64,000 bases of DNA from Chitinophaga nivalis (GTDB taxonomy: Bacteria > Bacteroidota > Bacteroidia > Chitinophagales > Chitinophagaceae). The position numbers and the translations under genes were made by a program. The notes beneath the pieces were generated by a model. The model ran no database searches. It was given only the letters and a program-made list of their open reading frames with translations, and was not told the DNA's origin. This document shows, piece after piece, positions 40,883 through 49,192 of this stretch. Every line of letters starts with the position of its first letter. The first letter of the stretch is position 1. Location of the stretch: assembly GCF_025989125.1 (NCBI RefSeq), contig NZ_JAPDNR010000001.1:6498087-6562086 (forward strand). The letters are read 5' to 3'.

Positions 40883-41633
40883 TTCCAAGCGGATAGGCAA
40901 TTACACCCCGGAAGAACTATCAGTTCAGTGTAAAGCCATGGTGATGAAAATTGCGGTTATCACTGGCTGGCAGATACCTGACAACCCGGAATATGTCACC
41001 ATCCTCATGGACCAACTGCGAAAAAAGTTCGCAGATGATTATCAGGATCTGAACATCGACGAGTTCGAATATGCCATGCGCACCTACGGAACTCACATAA
41101 ATGACTGGGGTAAAGGCCTGAACCTAGCCTTAATCGATGATGCAATTTGCGAATACCTGGGTAAACGGCAGCACCTCTCTAACCTGGAAGCGCAAAAACG
41201 GGCAAACGAGATCAATACAGCCGCCCTACCTGCTAGTGAAACAGATTGGTCAGACAGTTGGGAAAAGATTAAAAATAATGCCCGTAATGGCGTTTTACGA
41301 ACCACATTCATATCAACATATGTTTATGACTGGCTTTTCAGGAACAACATGATAACATTAACTATTCCTGAAAGATGGCAGGTACTGGAGGAATGCCGGC
41401 ATGCATACGCCAGAGAAATGAAAGAAGCACTTCATGCCTCACCGGCTGCTAACCCAGAAGGGCGGAAGAAGTATGATCTCCTGATTAAAGAGGGTGACGA
41501 ATGGCGAAAGGACAAAGACTTATGGGCCTCAGTAGTAGATTACTCAAAAAGGGAAACCGTGCGAATTGAAGCGCTAAACGCAATTGCAAACGAAGAAAAT
41601 GACGAAGATGAAAGAACTACCAATTCTCTTTAA
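40863..41633 (+). CDS. Hypothetical replication-associated protein
   Basis: About 256 residues from GTG 40863, which has GGAGG eight bases upstream; an ATG at 40827 is the alternative. Helical N-terminus (YTPEELSVQCKAMVMKIAVITGW) and a later W-rich region. It overlaps the replication protein end by 20 bp, so it probably works with it, but no ATPase or helicase motif is present. Confidence 0.5.
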   Translation: MIQLKYNSKRIGNYTPEELSVQCKAMVMKIAVITGWQIPDNPEYVTILMDQLRKKFADDYQDLNIDEFEYAMRTYGTHINDWGKGLNLALIDDAICEYLGKRQHLSNLEAQKRANEINTAALPASETDWSDSWEKIKNNARNGVLRTTFISTYVYDWLFRNNMITLTIPERWQVLEECRHAYAREMKEALHASPAANPEGRKKYDLLIKEGDEWRKDKDLWASVVDYSKRETVRIEALNAIANEENDEDERTTNSL

Positions 41634-42300
41634 TACCGAAATGGTGCAGGCAATTCTGGCTGGCCGGAAAACGCAAACTCGCAGGATTCTAAAGGCTGAT
41701 ATTGAGCCGCCAAAATGTGTTTTTTCTGAGCATGATGCAATCCCTCATGTAAATGAACATGGCCAATTGCTTTTTAGATGGCATACTTCTCTTAATGGGA
41801 AGGAGCTTAAAGAAGGGGGAATCTACAAATGGTCATGCCCCTATGGGGGACTAGGTGATATCCTCTATGTTCGGGAGACATGGCAGACTACTTATGATGA
41901 AACCCGAGGGATGTGGAAGCACATCTTTAAGTCGGATAGTGGGTACTGGTATGATGATGATGGCCCCTTAAAATGGAAGCGGGCTATTCATATGCCAAAA
42001 TCCGCCGCCAGGATATGGCTGCAGGTGACAGGCATACGAGTAGAAAGAGTGCAAGATATCAGCGAAGAAGATGCCATGGCAGAGGGTATAGACCCGAATT
42101 ACATCGCAGACCTCACCTGTAATGGAGAACTTCATGATGGGCCATCGCACGCTTATTGGGCATCATTCTTTGACACATGGCAGGCAATTAACGGCATAGA
42201 CTCTTGGGAAAACAACCCATGGGTTTGGGTTGTGTCCTTCCAGGTATTGTCCACCACCGGCCGCCCGAAAAATATGGAGAAAGAGAACATTAATACCTGA
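41608..42300 (+). CDS. ASCH-like domain protein
   Basis: About 230 residues from ATG 41608 (MKELPILFNTEMVQAILAG). The start motif with RKTQTRRI and the later LYVRETW and ITGIRVERVQDISEEDAMAEG are typical of the phage ASCH/EVE-related family, beta barrels that bind RNA or modified bases. Overlaps the previous gene end by 26 bp. Substrate not known. Confidence 0.65.
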   Translation: MKELPILFNTEMVQAILAGRKTQTRRILKADIEPPKCVFSEHDAIPHVNEHGQLLFRWHTSLNGKELKEGGIYKWSCPYGGLGDILYVRETWQTTYDETRGMWKHIFKSDSGYWYDDDGPLKWKRAIHMPKSAARIWLQVTGIRVERVQDISEEDAMAEGIDPNYIADLTCNGELHDGPSHAYWASFFDTWQAINGIDSWENNPWVWVVSFQVLSTTGRPKNMEKENINT

Positions 42301-42305
42301 CGAAG

Positions 42306-42719
42306 ATGGAGTTAAGTGCGAAGACAATACAGAAGTATAAAGGCCGCGGGATATCCTTCCTGCTACGTGAAGCTGAAACAGTATTTAACAGGTATATCCG
42401 GCAACGTGATAGCCAAGATGGGTATTTCAAGTGCATCAGCTGCCAGGAATACAAGCCGGTTTCGAAAATGCATGCAGGGCATTTTATGTCCGCAGGGCAC
42501 CATACAGCTGTCAGGTTCAACGAAGATAACGTCCATGGCCAGTGTGAAAAATGTAACACATTCCTTCATGGGAACCTGATATCCTACCAGGAGAACCTGA
42601 TTAAAAAAATCGGACAGGATTCCGTGGATATAATAAAGTCTACCTGCCGGAACACTGCAAAATGGCATAGAATAGATCTCATATCAATAATTGAAACTTA
42701 TAAAGGGAAGCTAAAATGA
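42306..42719 (+). CDS. ninG: NinG/Rap-type recombination nuclease
   Basis: 137 residues. Zinc/HNH-like motif: C43-x2-C46, then HAGHF and NVHGQCEKCN (C80, C83), as in lambda NinG, which cleaves branched recombination intermediates. Comes two genes after the replication block and shares a 4-bp overlap with the DNA methyltransferase. Works with Bet-type recombination. Confidence 0.85.
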   Translation: MELSAKTIQKYKGRGISFLLREAETVFNRYIRQRDSQDGYFKCISCQEYKPVSKMHAGHFMSAGHHTAVRFNEDNVHGQCEKCNTFLHGNLISYQENLIKKIGQDSVDIIKSTCRNTAKWHRIDLISIIETYKGKLK

Positions 42720-43609
42720 ATATGAATTATAAACCAACAGCGAAGGGATATTTCTCAGGATGCGGAGGGATGGAGTTGGGACTGATGCAGGCCGGAATAA
42801 ATATGACTCAGAGCCTCGACCTTGATAAAGAGGCTACAGATTGCATGCAGGCCAATCAACAATACTTCTCCCACCAGGTACTAACACAAGACATAAAAGA
42901 TATAACAGTTCTGGAGCAGGAACGAACGGACATCATCGTTGGCACATATCCATGTACAAAATACAGCACTATAGCCGACATTAAAGGCACTCGCACCGGT
43001 GATGATTTGTTTCTTCATTTCTTCCGGCACATAGCCATCGAGAAGCCGGAAATGTATATTGTGGAGAATGTACCAGGAATGAAGAAGTTCCCCGTGGTAA
43101 TGGAAGCAATGACACAGTTGCCTGGTTATTATGTTAATGTATTCTGTCCAGTGGACGCCCTTTGCTGGCTTCCTCAGTCACGGGAACGCCTGATATTGAT
43201 TGGCACACGTAAACACTTCATGCCAGCTGCTCCTGGAATGAATAAGCGTGCTTGTCTATCTAACTTACTTGAGGAAAATCCAAAAGTAGAGATACCGGAT
43301 TATGTGTATACTCGACTCAATGGCAATTATCGCGATCTGCCCATTATTGTAGATCCGGATGATCACAATGCCTTTGCGCCAACATGCCTAGCACACTACA
43401 GCAAAGACAGAGGTACACGCCTGGTAAAAGACAAACGTTTCCCTCATGGTGTCAGGCCATTCACTATCAGAGAGTTTGCCCGCTTGCAAGGCTTCCCAGA
43501 TGATTTTCATTTCCCTGACAAATTAAGTAGCTACCGCCTTATAGGCAATGCAGTAGCTCCACCTATGGCTAGGTGGATAGGATTGGAGGCAATGAAATAT
43601 TTTAACTAA
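42716..43609 (+). CDS. DNA (cytosine-5) methyltransferase, no partner endonuclease
   Basis: 297 residues. SAM motif YFSGCGGMELGL (about residues 12-23), catalytic Y-P-C-T (Cys80), E-N-V motif (117-119), Q-S-R-E-R and the C-terminal R-L-Q-G-F-P and G-N-A-V-A-P motifs are all present. Short target-recognition part. No restriction endonuclease is next to it, so it probably protects phage DNA from host restriction or marks it. Specificity cannot be read from sequence. Confidence 0.9.
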   Translation: MNMNYKPTAKGYFSGCGGMELGLMQAGINMTQSLDLDKEATDCMQANQQYFSHQVLTQDIKDITVLEQERTDIIVGTYPCTKYSTIADIKGTRTGDDLFLHFFRHIAIEKPEMYIVENVPGMKKFPVVMEAMTQLPGYYVNVFCPVDALCWLPQSRERLILIGTRKHFMPAAPGMNKRACLSNLLEENPKVEIPDYVYTRLNGNYRDLPIIVDPDDHNAFAPTCLAHYSKDRGTRLVKDKRFPHGVRPFTIREFARLQGFPDDFHFPDKLSSYRLIGNAVAPPMARWIGLEAMKYFN

Positions 43610-43613
43610 ACCG

Positions 43614-43625
43614 GCCCGGAAGGGC
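43614..43625 (+). promoter_or_regulatory. Leader hairpin before gene 43638
   Basis: GCCC-ggaa-GGGC after the methyltransferase stop, 13 bp before the next ATG. Member of the recurrent set. Confidence 0.5.
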
Positions 43626-43637
43626 AGAATAAAGATT

Positions 43638-43979
43638 ATGGGATTAGACATTTCACATGGTGCATGGCATGGCCCTTACTCCTATTTCATGCGGTGGAGA
43701 ACAACAATCGCAGAAAAGGCGCAACTGGGAGATCTAAGAAAGTATGAAGGATATAATGGAAACAAGCCATTAGCTTCTATTGAAAAAGAAGGACTCCAAA
43801 TACTTTTATCTCATTCTGACTGTGATGGAGAATTAACACCAGATGAATGTAAAAAAGTTGCTGATGATCTGACCGACTTACTCCCTTCGTTATCTGACGA
43901 TATGCACGAAAGGACAATAGTATTTATTAAAGGATGCATATCCGCCTTTGAAAAAAACGAAACTATGTACTTTGGGTAA
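43638..43979 (+). CDS. Conserved phage hypothetical protein
   Basis: 113 residues starting MGLDISHGAWHGPYSYFMRW, a beginning I recognise from a family of uncharacterised phage proteins. Later part has S-H-S-D-C-D-G-E-L-T-P-D-E-C. No function known. Confidence 0.6.
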   Translation: MGLDISHGAWHGPYSYFMRWRTTIAEKAQLGDLRKYEGYNGNKPLASIEKEGLQILLSHSDCDGELTPDECKKVADDLTDLLPSLSDDMHERTIVFIKGCISAFEKNETMYFG

Positions 43980-43998
43980 ACTAAAAGATCCATATGCT

Positions 43999-44217
43999 AT
44001 GACAGAAAAACAACAGGCCGTTCTGGAGTACTTAAAACTAAATCCGGGATGGCACACACCAACTGACATCGCCGAACATTTCGGCATTACCAGAGATAAA
44101 GGCTCACAGTGGGCATACCCATCATTAAAGGCCCTGGTTAAAGCTGGAGACGTAACCAGAGATGCCGGCAAATACAAGTTTAACAATTTTAAAAAACATA
44201 CACATGGTGAAAAATGA
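43999..44217 (+). CDS. Small winged-helix protein
   Basis: 72 residues from ATG 43999 (MTEKQQAVLEYLKLNPGWHT). PTDIAEHFGITRDKGSQWAYPSLKALVKAGDV is a winged-helix motif. An upstream start at 43948 would overlap the previous gene. Likely a small transcription regulator of the early region. Confidence 0.6.
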   Translation: MTEKQQAVLEYLKLNPGWHTPTDIAEHFGITRDKGSQWAYPSLKALVKAGDVTRDAGKYKFNNFKKHTHGEK

Positions 44218-44440
44218 GTTCATGCAGCTGGAAAACATATCCGGCGAATTGCTGAAAGAAAAATTCGATGAGCTGATTGCAGGCGCCCACGGATCATCCG
44301 CCGGCAAAAAGACAATAGGCATTATAGAAGTGCCTGGCGCCGGCCTGGTAAAAGTTGGACTTTTTTCCGACAACTATGTTACCGGTTCTACCCTGGTAAT
44401 AGCACCGGAGCTGGAGACGGGACATGATGGAGAAATTTGA
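44204..44440 (+). CDS. Small hypothetical protein
   Basis: 78 residues from ATG 44204. Helix then beta hairpin (GIIEVPGAGLVKVGLFSDNY). Overlaps both neighbours by about 14-17 bp. No family recognised. Confidence 0.45.
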   Translation: MVKNEFMQLENISGELLKEKFDELIAGAHGSSAGKKTIGIIEVPGAGLVKVGLFSDNYVTGSTLVIAPELETGHDGEI

Positions 44441-44765
44441 GTTACGTCGAATTAAGCAGTGTGCAAAATGCCCTTGGCGAGTAAATACCAACCCAAACAA
44501 AATACCAAACGGGTACAGTAAAGAAAAACATGAGGCACTATCCTGCACTATTTCAAAAGGGGGATTTACCAGCACCAGAGCAATGGCGTGTCACGAATCA
44601 CAAGTTGGACGGGAAGATTATTGTATTGGCTGGCTTCACAACCAGTTGGGGCCAGGGAATAACATATGGCTTCGGTTTCGATTCATGAACTGCACCAATG
44701 TATCTAAAATCCGGCTTATTGGCGAACAGCATAGCCGGTTTGAAGATACCCTCCCAAAACATTAA
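44424..44765 (+). CDS. Cys-rich phage protein (DUF6283-like)
   Basis: 113 residues with IKQCAKCPWRVNTNPNKIPNGY followed by LSCTISKGG and a later C-H-E-S; the cysteine/histidine spacing fits the DUF6283 family of actinobacterial and phage proteins. Probably metal-binding; function unknown. Confidence 0.55.
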   Translation: MMEKFELRRIKQCAKCPWRVNTNPNKIPNGYSKEKHEALSCTISKGGFTSTRAMACHESQVGREDYCIGWLHNQLGPGNNIWLRFRFMNCTNVSKIRLIGEQHSRFEDTLPKH

Positions 44766-44795
44766 AAACCATTACAGTAGTCAAAAAATATAGCG

Positions 44796-45014
44796 ATGAG
44801 TAAAGTACAACAAGCAAAAGATGCGCAGGGATATATTCCAAGTCCGGTACCAAATACATGTGGAATCTGCCGGCACTACACCAGTAAGTTTACAGAGGAG
44901 AAAACCTCTTTTGGTATCTGGAGAAAAGAAACAGACTTGCGGTGCGGCTTAGGAGGTTTTGCCATAAAGAAATCTGCCACCTGCAACTGGTTTGAAAAAC
45001 ATAATATCAATTAG
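44796..45014 (+). CDS. Small Cys-rich protein
   Basis: 72 residues with C-G-I-C-R-H-Y near residue 23, then L-R-C-G-L-G-G and T-C-N-W-F, a likely single zinc site. No family name assigned. Confidence 0.5.
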   Translation: MSKVQQAKDAQGYIPSPVPNTCGICRHYTSKFTEEKTSFGIWRKETDLRCGLGGFAIKKSATCNWFEKHNIN

Positions 45015-45018
45015 TTGT

Positions 45019-45264
45019 ATGAAAGAAAAAAATCCGGAATACTATCTGGTATTCAGAAGAAATATTCGTCTCCTCCGAAATGAAAAGGGCCTTTCTGCAA
45101 TTGAAGCATCTAAGGAAGTTGGATTGCGAAGCATAAAAAGGTATGCTGATTTGGAAGAAGGCCGAATGCCTCCATCTGTAAGTGAAGTAATTCGGATTTC
45201 AGACTTCTACAAAGTCAAGATAGATACACTTATCAACCAAACAGCTATCATCACTTTCATTTAA
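45019..45264 (+). CDS. XRE-family helix-turn-helix protein
   Basis: 81 residues from ATG 45019. Helix-turn-helix FRRNIRLLRNEKGLSAIEAS followed by SIKRYADLEEGRMPPSVSEV, typical of Cro/CI-like proteins of Bacteroidetes. Deep in the early operon, so a secondary regulator. Confidence 0.75.
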   Translation: MKEKNPEYYLVFRRNIRLLRNEKGLSAIEASKEVGLRSIKRYADLEEGRMPPSVSEVIRISDFYKVKIDTLINQTAIITFI

Positions 45265-45275
45265 ATAAGCCCGCC

Positions 45276-45292
45276 GCCGGTCGGTTACCGGC
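45276..45292 (+). promoter_or_regulatory. Leader hairpin before gene 45302
   Basis: GCCGGT-cggtt-ACCGGC, 9 bp before the next ATG; the strongest of the recurrent set and close enough to affect ribosome entry. Confidence 0.55.
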
Positions 45293-45301
45293 ACATTAAC
45301 T

Positions 45302-45571
45302 ATGAGCAAAAAAGTATTCATTACTAAATACCTAGAAACGTTAGGAATTGTTGAGTGTGAATTAATCAATCATTATCCGCCTGGGGTAAGAGTGATGGTA
45401 AACGGGTCTTCCGTTTATGTAGGCTGTAATTACTGGAATGAAACCAAAGAAGCAGCTGAAAAAATAGCAGCGAGTATCGCCCAAAAGAAAATTGCCGGCT
45501 ACGAAAAGAAGATTGCCAAGCTTAAAAAGTGGTTACCTGGCGAGGAGGACGGCCGCATTATGTCGATTTGA
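45302..45571 (+). CDS. Small hypothetical protein
   Basis: 89 residues, beta N-terminus then a Lys-rich helix (QKKIAGYEKKIAKLKKWLPG). No family recognised. Confidence 0.5.
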   Translation: MSKKVFITKYLETLGIVECELINHYPPGVRVMVNGSSVYVGCNYWNETKEAAEKIAASIAQKKIAGYEKKIAKLKKWLPGEEDGRIMSI

Positions 45572-45635
45572 TCTAATTACGGTTTCCCGTAAAATGTTGT
45601 AAAAAAGCCTGTACATATTGGAAGAAAAACAAACC

Positions 45636-46022
45636 ATGAGGTTAGATCATCAAGTGTGCACTCCCGATCAAGGCAAAAGATTAGCCAATTTAGGCATTAC
45701 GGGCGCACCATTATTTTGGCATCTATCTACAGGAGAAATACATTATGGCCAGCATTGTGATGCAATAGCGCCTGCTTACACCACTTCGGAACTTGGTCAG
45801 ATGTGCCCCTACGAATCTTATACATATAGATTCATGAGAAACGAAGAACCGCTATGGATATGGGTTATAAAGGGTAAAAACGGTGCAAAAGACATCCTCC
45901 CTCCGTTCCTTTTATTTTTCCGAACTGAGGCCATCGCCAAAGCAAACATGATTATTTCGTGCTTGAATGAAGGTAAAATATCAGCAAAGGAGGCAAACAA
46001 AAAATTGAATAAACGATATTAA
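45636..46022 (+). CDS. Hypothetical early protein
   Basis: 128 residues from ATG 45636 (MRLDHQVCTPDQGKRLANLG); TTG 45618 is possible. LFWHLSTG and YTTSELGQMCP and a C-terminal helix (ISAKEANKKLNKRY) resemble uncharacterised phage proteins. No function known. Confidence 0.55.
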   Translation: MRLDHQVCTPDQGKRLANLGITGAPLFWHLSTGEIHYGQHCDAIAPAYTTSELGQMCPYESYTYRFMRNEEPLWIWVIKGKNGAKDILPPFLLFFRTEAIAKANMIISCLNEGKISAKEANKKLNKRY

Positions 46023-46025
46023 CCG

Positions 46026-46039
46026 GCCATGGAACTGGC
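46026..46039 (+). promoter_or_regulatory. Leader hairpin before the AAA ATPase gene
   Basis: GCCA-tggaac-TGGC directly after the previous stop, 11 bp before the ATPase start. Member of the recurrent set. Confidence 0.45.
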
Positions 46040-46050
46040 ATCGATTTGTG

Positions 46051-47253
46051 ATGTTTGATGAAATATTAAAAAACCCGGCCATTTCGGTGGTCCTGGTGGC
46101 ATCCATGGGGGCGATTGCCTACACTATAAAAGATATTCCGGTCAAGGCATTTGATTTTATTCGTAAGAAGATATTAGCACGAGTTGTTTTTACTGCACGA
46201 GTGCCGGATTATGAATCTCTTTTTTTTGTACTGGAAAAATGGTTGTTCGATAGATTTGCTGCCAACCACCGGGATGTGCATGCTGCTTTTGATGAAACAA
46301 AAGCGAACAGGATGCCCAAAATTATCTTCAAAAGTGCACCCAATATTTTCACGGTGAGATATGCTGGCAAGTGGGTGTTAATTGAAAAACGACGTCAGAA
46401 CATAGAACATGCGGAGAATTTCCGTTCATTGTTTGCCCATGAATATATAATTTCTGCCATTAAAGGTCGAGATGCTATAACAAATTTACTGGAAGAGGCA
46501 AAGCAGTCATACTATAAGCATCTACCTGTTAATGCTGTAACAATTAAGACCCATCATACCAATGGATATTATGATTATAACAGCACAATAACTGTAAAGC
46601 CGTTAACCAAAGTAATTATAGATGCCGGTGTGAAAGCGAAAATTATAAATGATGTCGACGAATTTAAGGGTGGTAGGAAATGGTATACAGACAACGCGAT
46701 ACCATACAAAAGGACATACTGTTTTTATGGCCCTCCCGGCACCGGGAAGACATCTCTATCGTTGGCAATAGCCTCATATCTGGATGCAGATGTATATGTG
46801 ATAAACATAAATAGCCTGGCAGATGACTTTGCACTACAAACAGCATTTCAACAAATTCCGAGCGGATCTATTCTACTGCTTGAGGATGTTGACGCAGCAT
46901 TCAATGGTCGGCAAAGTAAATGCAAGGTATCTTTTTCCGCACTATTAAACTGCACCGATGGAGCATTTTACCGTGATGGGCTAATCACATGCATAACCAC
47001 AAACCATATAGATACGCTGGATCCTGCGTTACTTCGAACTGGCCGGTGTGATATGAAAATACATATCACATACCCATCAGCGGAAGAAGTGTCTTACTAC
47101 ATATCTCAGTTTTTCGGTGAGAATATGAAATTCAATTTGGACAGTGAAATACCTATGTCCGATGTTCAAGAGATATGTATTTCGCATAAAAACGATCCAT
47201 ATGGCGCGCTTGATGCCCTATACGCAAAATCATTAAGCAAGATTTCGGTTTAA
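46051..47253 (+). CDS. Bcs1-like AAA ATPase with N-terminal membrane anchor
   Basis: About 400 residues from ATG 46051 (GTG 46048 also in frame). N-terminal membrane segment (about residues 11-27), a middle domain (60-200) with the beta-rich character of the BCS1 N-terminal region, then AAA module: Walker A GPPGTGKTS (228-236), Walker B ILLLEDVDA (275-283), sensor/second region of homology with THN-type CITTNHIDTLDPALLRTGRCD (arginine fingers). BCS1 proteins are membrane AAA machines that translocate folded proteins. A phage copy is unusual; it might act on host or phage membrane proteins or in anti-defence. Confidence 0.8.
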   Translation: MFDEILKNPAISVVLVASMGAIAYTIKDIPVKAFDFIRKKILARVVFTARVPDYESLFFVLEKWLFDRFAANHRDVHAAFDETKANRMPKIIFKSAPNIFTVRYAGKWVLIEKRRQNIEHAENFRSLFAHEYIISAIKGRDAITNLLEEAKQSYYKHLPVNAVTIKTHHTNGYYDYNSTITVKPLTKVIIDAGVKAKIINDVDEFKGGRKWYTDNAIPYKRTYCFYGPPGTGKTSLSLAIASYLDADVYVININSLADDFALQTAFQQIPSGSILLLEDVDAAFNGRQSKCKVSFSALLNCTDGAFYRDGLITCITTNHIDTLDPALLRTGRCDMKIHITYPSAEEVSYYISQFFGENMKFNLDSEIPMSDVQEICISHKNDPYGALDALYAKSLSKISV

Positions 47254-47258
47254 CCGGC

Positions 47259-47275
47259 GCCGGGCCGTACCTGGC
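47259..47275 (+). promoter_or_regulatory. Leader hairpin before gene 47286
   Basis: GCCGG-gccgta-CC-t-GGC after the ATPase stop, 10 bp before the next start; weaker member of the recurrent set with one bulge. Confidence 0.4.
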
Positions 47276-47285
47276 ATTGTGATGT

Positions 47286-47504
47286 ATGAAAAGTGATAAA
47301 AGCATTATATACCAACACCCTGATTATTTTTCCGCTAAAAAAGCTGCATCTGAATGGTTCCTGCAAGAACATCGCCATGAAAATGGGACGGTTATAGACG
47401 AAAAGAAGGATACACCGGATGGCCTCCATATATCATTCCGGTCATCCCAGGATGAAACCTTTAGAGAAAGATATCAGGCATTGATACCAAATCAAAAATC
47501 ATGA
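47286..47504 (+). CDS. Small hypothetical protein
   Basis: 72 polar residues (ending FRERYQALIPNQKS). Overlaps the next start by 4 bp. No family recognised. Confidence 0.5.
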   Translation: MKSDKSIIYQHPDYFSAKKAASEWFLQEHRHENGTVIDEKKDTPDGLHISFRSSQDETFRERYQALIPNQKS

Positions 47505-47683
47505 ACAAAAAAGAAGTACTGGCAAGGGCCAAACAGCTAAAAGATAGAAAGGAAGAGCTATGCATTGACAGGAATAAGTTGGAGGAAGAGCTGTATTTCC
47601 TCAACGATAAAATCGATGTTATCGAATCCGAATACGAATTGCTCATTGAGGCCTATCCGGAGTTTTTTAATATTGAAAACTAA
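47501..47683 (+). CDS. Small coiled-coil protein
   Basis: 60 residues, nearly all a heptad-containing helix (KQLKDRKEELCIDRNKLEEE, then FLNDKIDVIESEYELL). Could be a structural or regulatory adaptor. Overlaps the previous gene by 4 bp. Confidence 0.55.
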   Translation: MNKKEVLARAKQLKDRKEELCIDRNKLEEELYFLNDKIDVIESEYELLIEAYPEFFNIEN

Positions 47684-47706
47684 AATTACAGTTAAACAAA
47701 CATAAT

Positions 47707-47991
47707 ATGTTATCGGAAGAAGAATTAAAATTTGGCGGAAAAGACCCGCAGTTATTAAAACGGTTCATGCAAGAATTTTTCCCCTATAGCCACTTTAAAA
47801 AGATCGGAATATTCAACAAGGAGATGAGGGGCAACTACTATGCGCAGGCTGCCCGCATCTGTAACCGCCTGGGATTGAAATCCATCTATGAATATGGATC
47901 AAAAGAGATACGTTGTCACCTAACTTATGTAGATGGCAAGCGTCCGGAAGGCGAACCATTTGTAACAGTAACACCAAGTATTTATGAATAA
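47707..47991 (+). CDS. Small hypothetical protein
   Basis: 94 residues with an F-F-P-Y-S-H-F motif and a helix (YYAQAARICNRLGLKSIYEYG). No family recognised. Confidence 0.5.
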   Translation: MLSEEELKFGGKDPQLLKRFMQEFFPYSHFKKIGIFNKEMRGNYYAQAARICNRLGLKSIYEYGSKEIRCHLTYVDGKRPEGEPFVTVTPSIYE

Positions 47992-48002
47992 ATACCTATA
48001 AT

Positions 48003-48278
48003 ATGAGTGAAAATAAATTTACACCGGAGCCATGGTATCCGGTAGACTATGGTCTATTTATAGCTATTAAAGATCTCCCTTTTTATGATGCCGGAAACGA
48101 TTTACTGAATGCAGAAGAGGTAGGACAGGAACAGGCAGAAAACAACGCTAAATTATGTGCTGAGGCTCCTAATTTGTTGGATGCGTTGAGTGAATGTGTA
48201 TCTCGCATAAAGGATGCTATTGGAGACGGCCATGTACCTGAAACCGCTATTTCCTTACTCGATAAACTAAAACAATGA
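48003..48278 (+). CDS. Conserved small phage protein
   Basis: 91 residues. KFTPEPWYP near the start and NNAKLCAEAPNLLDALSE in the C-terminal half match a widespread group of small phage proteins of unknown role (TPGPW...NARLIAAAPELLEAL pattern). Overlaps the next gene by 4 bp. Confidence 0.6.
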   Translation: MSENKFTPEPWYPVDYGLFIAIKDLPFYDAGNDLLNAEEVGQEQAENNAKLCAEAPNLLDALSECVSRIKDAIGDGHVPETAISLLDKLKQ

Positions 48279-48547
48279 CACCTACAGAAAAAGCGAACAA
48301 TTTAGTAGAAGATTTTGGCCTTTATACAAACAGTGGACTACCAGACGATGATTATTCCGAACAGGAGAAAACAGAAATGTATTTCGCCAAACAAGCTGCA
48401 ATGCTATGCGTTGATGAAATCATAAAGGCTAATCCTGTTGAAGCAATAAAAGAACCTTACCCGTTCCCATTAAGGGGGTTTAAAGTTGTATATCAACCGT
48501 CTGAGGAATACTGGCAACAGGTGAAACAAGAAATTGAAAAAATATAA
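48275..48547 (+). CDS. Small hypothetical protein
   Basis: 90 acidic residues, helical middle (KQAAMLCVDEIIKANP) and C-terminal E-E-Y-W-Q-Q-V-K-Q-E-I-E. Overlap coupling with the previous gene. No family recognised. Confidence 0.5.
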   Translation: MTPTEKANNLVEDFGLYTNSGLPDDDYSEQEKTEMYFAKQAAMLCVDEIIKANPVEAIKEPYPFPLRGFKVVYQPSEEYWQQVKQEIEKI

Positions 48548-48550
48548 AGT

Positions 48551-48790
48551 ATGACAACAGATCAATTGAAAGGATTCATGAACGATGCATGGAATGCAGC
48601 AGTAGCACAAGCCATGAATGTACAGGAAAAAGGATGGGGATATACTCCACTTACATTTGAACAATGGTTCCTGAAAAATTCATGCGATATTATTGGGCAT
48701 TACTTCCAACCTATAATAGGTTTTGATAATATAATTGCTCATTATGCGTGTTCCATATGTGGAGAAAAGGAGGTAACAAATGAACAGTAA
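48551..48790 (+). CDS. Small hypothetical protein with Cys pair
   Basis: 79 residues, ending C-S-I-C-G-E-K-E, a possible zinc site together with an upstream His/Cys. The next gene start lies inside its end, preceded by AAGGAGGT. Confidence 0.5.
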   Translation: MTTDQLKGFMNDAWNAAVAQAMNVQEKGWGYTPLTFEQWFLKNSCDIIGHYFQPIIGFDNIIAHYACSICGEKEVTNEQ

Positions 48791-49160
48791 GAATCTAACG
48801 CCGGAAGAAATATTTAAAAAACATTCTCATCAAATCACCTGTTGGGATGATCAAGATGCTGGCATTACTGATGCGAATGTTTTTGAAGGCGCGATTATGG
48901 AATACATATCGCAGGATATGTCAGCCATCATAAGCGAGCGAGATGATGCCCGCATTTACGAAAACATGGCGATTAATGAGCGAGATACAGCTCAATTTAT
49001 GCTGGAACAAACAACCCGGATTGGGCAAAAGCTGTATGATGAATTAATGAGCATTCATTTGCAATACGGAGACAAAGCGAATGCGTTTGCACATAGCAAT
49101 GCATTGTGTGAATGGAGAGATTTCATTAACAATACCACAAGCAAGGAGACCAAAACTTAA
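48780..49160 (+). CDS. Hypothetical helical protein
   Basis: 126 residues, mostly helical and acidic. A strong Shine-Dalgarno-like AAGGAGGT lies about 9 bp upstream, unusual in this window and a support for this start. No family recognised. Confidence 0.55.
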   Translation: MNSKNLTPEEIFKKHSHQITCWDDQDAGITDANVFEGAIMEYISQDMSAIISERDDARIYENMAINERDTAQFMLEQTTRIGQKLYDELMSIHLQYGDKANAFAHSNALCEWRDFINNTTSKETKT

Positions 49161-49192
49161 TTCTGCAAATAAACTAAAAATAGGAGGATAAA

